This document shows, piece after piece, positions 11,325 through 20,618 of a DNA stretch of 64,000 bases. Position numbers and translations under genes: made by a program. Within the stretch, counting starts at the first letter, position 1, and each line of letters opens with the position of its first letter. The DNA is from Takakia lepidozioides (lineage: Eukaryota > Streptophyta > Takakiopsida > Takakiales > Takakiaceae): contig CM060731.1 of assembly GCA_030704615.1 (NCBI GenBank), positions 6,510,001-6,574,000 on the forward strand, written 5' to 3'. A model generated the notes under the pieces. It was not told the DNA's origin. It made no database searches and saw only the letters and a program-made list of their open reading frames with translations.

Positions 11325-11930
11325 ATGCCGTGCCGCCGAAATCCAGCCGACTGCCCTTATCATGGCCACGATTATGTTATGTTCAAACCAGAATCAGGAG
11401 ACATCATTGTCTGGCTCTCTGTTTTCACAGACGCTGCTGGAATCAAGCAAGAGTCTTTGCGCGCAATGGAGTATCTGGAGGGCTATTACCGCTTTGAGCG
11501 AGGTGAGGGCGAGGGTCAATGCGGTCCGTGGGTCCTGAAAATTGTTGACCTCGATATACCAAGCTGGAAAGGGATGCCGGACAGATCACGCACTGCCTCG
11601 CTTTGGCGCTGGAACTGCTGCCAGTGGACCAGGGAGGACGGCACCGGGGAAAACTATATACGTGCAGATCACTCCGCTCTTCCAGTGTATGGAGACATTC
11701 GGCTGCGTTGCGAAGACGAATCGCACGGGCACATGAGGCCCACAGTGACCTTGTCAATGTATGATGGTGGTATCATTGATGGACATGACATTGTCGTCGG
11801 CTCCAGCAAGGGCAGCAGAACGACCGAATTGCAGTTTACCTCGAGGTGCCGCAGCAGTGATGAGCTTGTTTTGAGGGTATCGAAGTTCCGTCGACTTGGT
11901 GAAGCCCATGTAGAAGGAGGAAGGGCTTAG
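11325..11930 (+). CDS. unknown RWNCCxWT protein, copy 2
   Basis: A 201-residue protein from the ATG at 11,325 (frame open from 11,202). It is paralogous to the minus-strand copy and to the Element 3 copy. Shared landmarks are SGDIIVW, the YxFERG segment, LKIVDLDIP, RTASLWRWNCCQWT, GENY, YGDIRL, DGGIIDGHDIVV and DELVLR. The conserved paired cysteines in a Trp-rich setting suggest a structural or metal-binding core, but that is inference. Position beside array I and presence in two of the three related elements imply an element-encoded accessory role rather than a captured host gene. Confidence 0.65.
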   Translation: MPCRRNPADCPYHGHDYVMFKPESGDIIVWLSVFTDAAGIKQESLRAMEYLEGYYRFERGEGEGQCGPWVLKIVDLDIPSWKGMPDRSRTASLWRWNCCQWTREDGTGENYIRADHSALPVYGDIRLRCEDESHGHMRPTVTLSMYDGGIIDGHDIVVGSSKGSRTTELQFTSRCRSSDELVLRVSKFRRLGEAHVEGGRA

Positions 11931-12158
11931 TTTTGTCTGCAGTTGGTAAATGTGAGACATCGTGTCCGATCAATAAACCCATCGTACCTCACTTCTGTAT
12001 GATTGTGTTTCATTGTGTTGAATAACTGTCGGAATTGGCCCACTGTTTACAATTTGATGTCTCATTTCTACAATGTGTCTGTCCGGATGAATATAGCAGA
12101 GTAACCGTTATGTGAGTGATGTGTCAAGAATATACCAGAGTAACGCCATGTCGAACAT

Positions 12159-12923
12159 TGAAATGCGGCACCGCATTTCCATGTCGGCATCGAAATGCGG
12201 CGCCGCATTTCCATGTCGGGATCGAAATGCGGCACCGCATTTCCATGTCCGACAAGAAAATGCGGTGCATCATTTCCGTCCAGGTACACGAAATACCAAC
12301 ACGGGTCTATAAATTGATCAGAAAACGAGGTTGGCATTGCAAATGCGGCGACGCATTTCCAGCTTGGCAATGGAAACTTCTTTTTGGACAAGGGAACGCG
12401 GTGCCGCATTTCCGTACAACACTTCGAAAAGTGTGACATTTCCGACCAGCGCGATGGAATGCGTTACCGCATTTCCGAGAGAGGGTCTGCAAATGGACAA
12501 ATTGCGATGTCCGTTCTGGAAATGCGGCGCCGCATTTCCATGTCCGTCATCGACTTTTTTTTACAATGGAATGCGGTGCCAATTTTTTGCTGATGGGCCT
12601 GCAGTTCGAACAACGACCATCCCCAATACTGAAATGCGGCACCGCATTTTCAATCCCGCCATCTCGACCTCCTTGCTCGACCTCGTTGTTCGACCTCTGT
12701 AAGCGTGGTGGCATCCATGCGATGAGCGGGAGAGGCCAAAACTGGCGTGTGGACAAAGGAAATTTTGGAAATGCGGCACCGCATTTCCAATTTAGATTAC
12801 TTTTTACTATGCCAACATTGAAATGGAAAATTTAGTCCCTCCCCTGTTTTGGAAATGCGGTGCCGCATTTCCAAAAGAGGTTCTTAGAGTTCCCCTGTTT
12901 TGGAAATGCGGTGCCCCATTTCT
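12159..12923. repeat. palindrome array I of Element 2
   Basis: Thirteen copies of a 22-bp palindrome: arm GGAAATGCGG, two central bases, then the complementary arm. Starts are 12159, 12191, 12223, 12256, 12339, 12392, 12455, 12518, 12567, 12629, 12767, 12851 and 12902. Steps between starts are 32, 32, 33, 83, 53, 63, 63, 49, 62, 138, 84 and 51 bp; most lie close to whole multiples of 10.5 bp although the spacers are unrelated. It lies downstream of both the RWNCCxWT copy 2 gene and the methyltransferase gene. Confidence 0.9.
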
Positions 12924-13059
12924 GATTTTGGGAGCGTCGTGGTTTGGGCGATTGTGTGGCTGGAATGCACACTGGAGAGGGGTCACGAATGTCGGGCAGA
13001 ATTTCCTTTATATACTCTGGAAGAGAATTTACATTTACAGAGACTTCATTAAAATTCTA

Positions 13060-16000
13060 TTAATCTTGAAAATCATCCGAATCCTCATCCTGTTCTAGAC
13101 TGTCCTGCTCATCCTCCACCCCCTCAGTGCCTCTCTCATCTCCAGCGGACTGCTCGTTGGCCAGGCTGTCGAAAATCCCATCTTCCCCTTGCGGAACTGT
13201 CCATCTCACCTCCGTTGGGTCGTCTTCCTCCCTGTCTGCGTCGCTCTCATCCACTGAATCACATATGTACTTTCGTACCCGTCTACCTGTCTGAGCTGCT
13301 GCCAACTCTTTCCTTATCCTTCTGTCCTCCCTAGCCCTCTCCAAAATCTGCTCTACTTTACTGGGATTCTCACTTCTTCTAATTGCTGTATTTGCGAGTT
13401 TAGCTGCATAACTAGGAAGGGAGTAGTCCCTCACCGGGCTCGTCATGAAATCGGCCCTCGCAAAGAACGGGACATTCTTCCTGGCAGGAAGTGTAGGCCC
13501 TACATGTTTCGACCCGGACCCTGCTATCCTGCACATGACAATCATCAACGAGACTAATGAGAACCACAGTCGGGAAATTCGTTTGACATAAATGACCCAG
13601 AAGGCTTTGCAAACTTACAATGTTTGCACTCACTCGTATTCCGGGTTCTCCTCCGCATCAATGTCCACTGTGTCTTCCTCGGACTCCGACGAATCCGAGG
13701 AGACTTCCGCTCTGTCGGGAGCCTTCACATTCCGTTGCAGCCCCTCCAGATGGGATCCCCACACGGATGAATCCTCCTCGTAGGCAAAGAGGTGCCGGTC
13801 GGAAAACCGCCCAGCCCACATTGAGGCACCTGTTACAATGCCATCCACACATTACCACATGGCGCTTCAGATGTTGCGAACTACATCCTAACGAGAATTT
13901 GCAGAACAGCATAGATCAAGATTCTGCATACCTGTCCCACAGATGAGGTCGAGCACTGTGCCCTCCACGTCTGTGCATGTCTCCATAATTGTCTGAATGA
14001 AGGCAGGGCTCCGAGTCCGTGAGTACCGCAGGGGTTCCGTTGAAGTGAGGCTATGAGGGAGAAGTTCCTTGGGAACGTTGTTGAACAGAACGTCGTAATC
14101 GAGTGGGTCGCAGTTCGGGTCAACCTTTCCTCCCTCCTTCCGGAAAGCAAAGGTGGAGTTCTCCTTCACAAAGCAGTATGCATCGAACTGCTTCGTCTGC
14201 ATACACAGGGGGAAAACGATTAGAAACCGAATGCGGCACCGCATTTGAAAACACCCAAGCAAATGAATGGACGAGTGCCAGTGTCGTAATCACCTTCTTC
14301 CCTTCCGACCGAAGGCCCAGTGTGTTGATGCACGTCCACTTCTTTTTCAGAATCGGGACGGCGCTCTTGCGGGTCCACTTCGCAATTCCTGTCTGAGTGT
14401 TTTTTCCTCTGCTCGCCAGGACAACCACACAGCCTCTGTCGTCCAACACCATGCGGGCAAGCCCGAATCCTTTCTTCCAAAAGTCCTCCGAGTACCTGTT
14501 CCAAGATGGCAAAGCTTGCAGTCCTTCCACAGGCTCTCCGTCCGGAATATCCAAGATGATCATATCGCAAGACCACTCGGTGGCATTTCCGCCCCTCCTA
14601 CAATCCTTGTCTGCACACACCCTCTCAAAGAACGAGACCATATTCTGAAATCCTGGGGTGTCGGAAGGCTCTTCGGCAGTCGCCTTCTTCAGTGCTCTGC
14701 CCTTCAGACCCTCCATGGTCTTCAGGTATGCCAACTTGGCTGCCCGTCCATCCAAAGCCACCAAGAAACTCTCATTTACACACTGGACTACAGTTTCGGG
14801 AGCCACTTTCGGCCTCTTCATTTCCACCGGCTCGAAAGGGTGCCCCCCTGGGGGGTTGAAGAGTGCCTTCTTTGCCGAGCCAGTTCTCGTGCCTCTGGTG
14901 ACAACGGTGGGCACAGGGGAGGCAGCCTGCGTTTGGGGGGGTGGGCTGGTTGCAAAGTCTCCATCGGAGTCCTCTTCCTCACCCTCTTCCTGAACAGGCT
15001 GTTTCTGCTTCTTCGTTTTGGCGGGTGTCACAACAGCTGCTCCTTGCTGGCGAGTCCTCTTCTTCGACCCCTTCTGTTGGGCCTGCACAGCTGCATCCAC
15101 CGTCTTTTGTGCCATCTCAGCTGCCTTTCTGGATTCTTCCAGAGCAGCAGATTCCTTTGCCGACTTTGGCCCAGCAGGGACACGTCTTTCCTTTCTCTTC
15201 TCTTCTGCCAAGGCGTGCAGATCTTTCTCAGACTCGTCAACAATACCGCCAGACATGTCCAGGTACCACGGGCATCCAACGAGATGCGCGGGATGCCATT
15301 GTTTCTGCATCTCGGGTGTGTAGACACAGCTTGGGCCCGCCACGGTCCAAGCCATGAAGAACGGGGGCTCTTGAGCCAGGGCCCCTGTCTGAAGGAGCAC
15401 GTATTTCATATACCTGCAAGGCAGTCAGCATGCGTGAGCAAAAGTTGAGACCAACCTACTGGCAGAGTGCCACCGAAAACATAAAATGCGAATGCGGTGC
15501 CGCATTTCCGAGACAAACCTCGTAACCAGGCTTCGCATACAAGGGCAGCTGTGCTTCACCTGTAAACAATTCGCATTGCAGCTTTCCCCGCTCCCTCCTG
15601 ATGTGTAAACTCCACGCTCCTTCTTGCTGTCTGTAGCTCTCTGGCGAAAAGGTTGTCCTTGTACGCACATCTGAAACGTGTCACGTAGTCTTCCAATGTC
15701 TGTGTTCCATCCCATTTGACGTACAAGCCGAACGAATTTGTGTGCATTACGACTTGCTCCTTCGCATTCGACATTACCTGCGATTCCCAAATCCATTGTC
15801 ACGTAGCAGTTCAGGGAATTCATGTCAGAAAAGCAAATCTGGGGAAGTACCTTGAATTACCTGGAACCACCAAGTCATACGGTTGAGCCACACATCCACT
15901 GCAGGGTCGGAAACTTCCAGTGGAAAAGACCACATTGTCCTTATGCTCTCGGATGCATTCCAGATCGACAGCCACCGTGTCTGCCATTTCCGATCCAATG

Positions 16001-18002
16001 TCAGGAGCTGGAAGAGAGTGGCTATTGCTAGGAAGGAACTTCAGTGCATTGAAACCTCACCTTCTCTTTCGCCTCCACACATGCCGTTGAGAGGTGATGC
16101 AGTTTCTCCAATTGCATGGTCGGCTGCATGGCCCGAGAATAGTGTTTTGCAATCTCGGGGATGAAGTCCTTTCCAAGTGCCGGATCTGCAATTGCCACCA
16201 GCTTCACAAGCTTTGACTTGTATTTGGTTCTGGACTTGACACCGGCTTCCTTCAAGTGCTCAGTCAATGACTGCAACGTTTTGACCTGCCCCTCACTTTC
16301 CATGAAGAAGCGTTTGGCATGGGCCAAATCCAGCTTGATGTTTGACTGCCAACAAAAACATGCAGAAGCGTTACATTCGATTCATGTGGAAAGATTACTG
16401 AAATTGGGGAAGGATGAGCAGAGGGAAATTGGAGGACGACTTACTTCGTATATCACCTCCACCATTCCATCCATAGTGAGACGATACCATGTCCGGTCTG
16501 TTTTTGCAACGGCTTTCTGAATGAGCTCGGGCTCCAGCATTTCCGCAAACATCTGCGGATCAGTGAGACCAGTTTTCCTCACCCTGTACAGCATGTGTGC
16601 CATGTGGGTATGCACGTACGCATTTTCAGTGACCCTGCAAGGCACACTCTCCAGTTCAGTACACGGAAGCACGGAAACAAACCAGAATGGAAACCGAAAT
16701 GCGGCACCGCATTTCGAACGTGCTAGGGAGGGTATGAGTATCTTACGAGTTGAGGTCCGCCATGGCATTCTTGAGCAGGGAGGAGTCTGCCGCCTTCACC
16801 TTCAGGATGACACACTCCACCATGTAATGCCAGCCAATGTGCTTGGCATGGTTCTGCTTGATGTACTCCCACCAGGCGAGAAGTCGGTGATTCCCGTCCC
16901 ACACAAAGAACATTTTACCCGACATATGGCCGAAGTCGGGATCACCCTTCAGCGTCGCCTCGAATTCGTGGTTGCGAGTGTGCCAGTGGGTATCCCACGT
17001 TGACAATTCATCGGCAGTGGGTCCACGAGTTTCGCCGTCCTCATTCTCAATGGAAACGTAAAACGCTGCCGATCCCAGACGGTACCCTTCTCGAAATGCG
17101 AACTTGAGCTTATCCACATCTCCGGGAAGGGCCTGCCTGACGATGGGAAGGGAGACCATGCGACAGAGTGGGATTCGAAGAGTCCGCTGGAATACCCTGC
17201 TGCCCAGAACTCTGCCAATGCTACTGTGTGTCTCCTCCAACATTTTATCCGCTGCACTTTTGAAATCCTCCGGAGACATGTCTGTAGGTGCCGGTAGTGG
17301 CTGAGCAGCTGGAGCATCCTCAACTGGAGCTGCACTCTGGGGCCTGTGTGCGGGCAATTCTGCCATTGCAGAGGCCTCCTCCGGGCCTGCTTGCTCATCG
17401 GTGGTGAGGTCTTGCTGCGAAAGTTGAGCGGCAGCACCCTCCTCCGGTACCAAATCGAGATCAACGGTCGATCCCATTGCCTTCGCTGCAGCAGAGTCGG
17501 CCCCAACATCTGCAGGCGGGAAATCCTCCAGGAACTGAGCTTCAGCTCGTGGAAGCGGTTTTGCGGGAGATTGTTCGCCCGTCGCCCTGATTGCCTTCTG
17601 CTTCCTCATCCTTGCAGGTGAAGGTGTCTGCTGCAATTGAATCTGTCTTCTACCCTGCTGCTTCATTCGCGTTGGGGGGGGTGAATCGGCCTGAGCCGGT
17701 TCAGAAGCCAGTAGAGGGACGGGCTGCTTCTTCTTCGACTTTGCTGGAGAAGGGCCCGACCCCTGCTGGCGATTCTCCATGACCGAAGAACGCGAGTCGA
17801 TCTCTGGGACTTTGAACTTGCCCTTCGAAGACGCGTCTTTGAATCGCAGAGGGCTAGGCCCGGCAGGAATACCCGCGCTCGGGGATCGGGTGGGTGTACG
17901 TGCTGCAGCTAGCTCCTCGGACTCTTCCTGCGGCTCTTCGGATTCCTGCGATCCCTCCAGCACGTCCACCTTTCCTGTTAGGCATGCAAACATGTTCTGC
18001 AT
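13060..18002 (-). CDS. ParB-like domain plus beta-class amino DNA methyltransferase, nine exons
   Basis: Exons (minus): 18002-16747, 16634-16445, 16345-16061, 16007-15861, 15777-15560, 15413-14294, 14196-13932, 13829-13634, 13528-13060. All eight introns are GT-AG and the phases join without a stop, giving 1,381 residues from the Met at 18,002. A low-complexity N-terminal part is followed by a ParB/sulfiredoxin-like domain (about 285-400; WDGNHRLLAWW at about 368-378). After a helical middle region and a Lys/Glu-rich linker comes a methyltransferase domain with MIILDIPDGEP (about 984-994) in place of motif IV DPPY, then LDLICGTG (about 1154-1161) as motif I, followed by the FSDRHLFAYEED strand. 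Motif IV before motif I is the beta-class order (PF01555-like). ParB-methylase fusions are familiar in bacteria and phages. The tail is acidic. An earlier non-coding or short coding exon near 18,060-18,180 is possible. Confidence 0.75.
14226..16715. repeat. single palindromes inside methyltransferase introns
   Basis: One copy of the Element 2 palindrome lies in each of three introns of the methyltransferase gene, near 14,228, 15,488 and 16,695. None lies in a predicted exon. The transcript would therefore carry hairpin-forming sequence only until it is spliced. Confidence 0.75.
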
Positions 18003-18619
18003 TCAAGTCTCCTAGCATTCAGTCTAAGAATTACAGAAGCAAAATGGGGGGTTCGGTGCTCGATCAGCTGCGCGCAGCCCGATCGCATGGAGCTCTCACT
18101 GGTGGCTGGGTTGCCTGAGTGGCCTGCTGCTCGGAGATGGCAATCTCCTCCTGTAGACGCATCTGCTTCCTCCCCTTCGGCATTGGCCTACGTCCGAAGT
18201 ATAATTTCCGGAGCTTGCGACGAGGTCTCCTGGCTGGTGCACGAACTCCCCCCCTCTCAGGTTCGAGCATAAGAAGAACAGAGAGAGGGAAAAGGGCCAA
18301 AGAGTGCAGATGGAAAGGGCGCGAGAGGGGTGACTGAGGAGACACGACAAAAGTAGATGAAACGGCGGTGATGCACCACTTGGGTTCGAAAGGGTTGGAC
18401 GAAAGTGTCTCCTCGGGGAGTTTGCGTCATTACGAAATTCGAATCGTTGAGGGTACGCCTGCCGTCCGAAAAACAAACATCATTATCGAACGGTCAGGCC
18501 GCGCCGCCTCATGCCCCTTCAGTCAGATAGAGTGCCGACATGTGCAGCAATTCCGTTGCTCCACGTGTTCACATTTCAAGGTATTTCCGTCCCAGCGTCT
18601 GATCAGTTGGAGCGAAAAT
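18003..18619. promoter_or_regulatory. 5' region of the methyltransferase gene
   Basis: Upstream of the first confident coding exon. On the minus strand a consensus acceptor (TTGAATGCAG) ends just before AACATG at about 17,993. An Arg/Lys-rich frame (18,064-18,260) could be an upstream exon or leader. No clear TATA box. It passes directly into array II. Confidence 0.4.
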
Positions 18620-20330
18620 GCGAATGCGGCGCCGCATTTCCGTTAAGTACCATCACGCTACACATCCGTACTTGTTGGAAGAAAATGCGGCACCGCATTT
18701 CCGTTCCACCTTCACATACCTTAGTTGTTGAACGGAAATACGGTGCCGCATTTCCGTCCCACAGCTCCAAGTATGAGATTCAAAAGGGAAATGCGGCGCC
18801 GCATTTCCGTTCTGGAATGTCGAAAGGTGCGATTGGGACGGGAATGAGGCACAACATTTCAGTTCCCGTGGTTCATGATTTTCAATGTGAACGGAAATGC
18901 GGTACCGCATTTCCGTTCCCACTTCACATCCGTTAGATGATGAATGGAAATGCCGTGCCACATTTCCGTTCGGGAAAGTATAGAGGTCTCACCTGGACAG
19001 AAATGCGGTGCCGCATTTCCGGTCCGGAAAGTTTGAAGGTCTCACATGGATGGAAATGCGGGTACACATTTTCGTAGCACAGCTCCAGGCCCAATATACA
19101 AAACGGAAATGCGGCGCCGCATTTCCGTTCTAGAATGTCGGAAGGTGCGACTCGAACGGAAATGCGGTGCCGGATTTCTGTTCCCGTTGCGCACGATTTT
19201 CAGTCAGAATGGAAATGCGGTACCGCATTTCCGTTCTGTAGAGTATTAACGTCTGACGCTGGCGGAAATTCCGTGCCGCATTTTCGTTCCACAGCTCCAT
19301 GCCTCACATACAAAACGGAAATGCGGCGCCGCATTTCCGTTTGGAATGTCGGAAGGTGCGACTCCCACGGAAATGCGGTACCGCATTTCAGTTCCGAGGT
19401 TTCAGGATATTTCATCAGAACGGAAATGCGGTGCCGCATTTCCCTTTTGAATCTAATACATTCCGTTCTGGAATGTTGGGAGGTGCGACTCGGATGGAAA
19501 TGCGTTGCCGCATTTCAGTTCCGATGGTTCACGATTTTCAGTCAGAACGGAAATGCGGTACCGCATTTCCGTTCTGAAATGTTGGTAGGTGCGACTCGGA
19601 TGGAAATACGGTGCCGCATTTTAGTTCAGATGGTTCACGATTTTCAGTCAGAACGGAAATGCGTTGCCGCATTTCCGTTCTGGATAGTATGAATGTCTCA
19701 AGCGGTCGGAATTGCGCTGTATGAAGCTGTCGGAATCGCACTCGGCTCCATGCATCAGATACAAAATGGAAATGCGGCGCCGCATTTCCGTTCTGGAATG
19801 TCGAAAAGTGCGACTCGGACGGAAATGCGGTGCCGCATTTCTGTTCCCGTTGTTCGTAAATCTCAATCAGAACGGAAATGCGGTACCGCATTTCCGGTAC
19901 CGCATTTCCGTTCCACCTTCACATACCGTGCTTGTGGAATGAAAATGCGGTACCGCATTTCCGTTCTGGAGAGTATGAATGTCTTTTAAGGACGGAAATG
20001 TGCTGCAGCATTTCAATCCCTCAGCTCCATGCATCAGATACAAAATGGAAATGCGGCGGCGCTTTCCGTTCTGAAATGTCGGAAAAGTGCGACTCGGACG
20101 GAAATGCGGTGCCGCATTTCTGTTCCCGTTGTTCATAAATCTCAATCAGAACGGAAATGCGGTACCGCATTTCCGTTCGACCTTCACATACCGTGCTTGC
20201 TGGATGGAAATGCGTTACCGCATTTCCGTTCTGGAGAGTATAAAGGTTTCCCCCGGACGGAAACTCGGTGCCGCATTTCCGTCGCTCTGGTGCATGACCA
20301 AGATGCAATACGGAAATGCGGCGCCGTATT
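18620..20330. repeat. palindrome array II of Element 2, 53-bp spacing
   Basis: About 33 copies of the 22-bp palindrome (arm GGAAATGCGG, centre GC, TG, CA or TA, complementary arm). Measured starts from 18,681 through 19,422 step by 53 bp with at most 1 bp deviation; one step of 74 bp follows, then 53 bp resumes. The spacers of about 31 bp fall into five recurring types (for example those containing GGAATGTCG, TCATAAATCTC, CTTCACATACCG, GAGAGTATGAA and CTCCATGCATCAG) that recur in that order. The array is therefore a five-unit higher-order repeat of about 265 bp. It fills the space between the divergent methyltransferase and transposase genes. Confidence 0.9.
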
Positions 20331-20618
20331 TTCGTCCACCAGCAATCGAAAGAATCACTCGGGACGGGAAATCTGGAACCTGAATGGGTTGCATTGTTCC
20401 GAAACAACACAATTGCGGCCAGTCTTGATGAGCACAACTTGGTTGTCTGACCGTTTTAACCAGCAGTCCTGGCACTTGTCAGTGCGAACGTTCCTGTCTG
20501 CACCGAGAATACTGCTGGATCCACCCTCAGGAGAAACTGTCAGGATCGTCGCCGAATCGGCCATCATTGTCATACTCACTGGCTATGGAATCAAACCTCC
20601 CACCTTCATGCATGTAGC

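Noticed and set aside
12068-12835. Open frames across array I
   Set aside because: Same cause as in array II: repeated palindrome translated by chance in overlapping frames on both strands.
14267-15448. 393-residue plus-strand frame opposite the methyltransferase exon
   Set aside because: It lies antisense to an exon with conserved motifs and correct splice phases; no domain of its own.
15425-15823. Continuous minus-strand frame taken as an intronless protein
   Set aside because: It reads through an intron containing a palindrome. The spliced model with GT-AG sites keeps phase and matches Element 1 exon by exon.
18620-20330. CRISPR-like array (22-bp repeat, about 31-bp spacer, about 33 units)
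   Set aside because: The context is a eukaryotic transposon with introns, spacers recur in a fixed five-type cycle and are not unique, the repeats vary at the centre, and no Cas gene is present.
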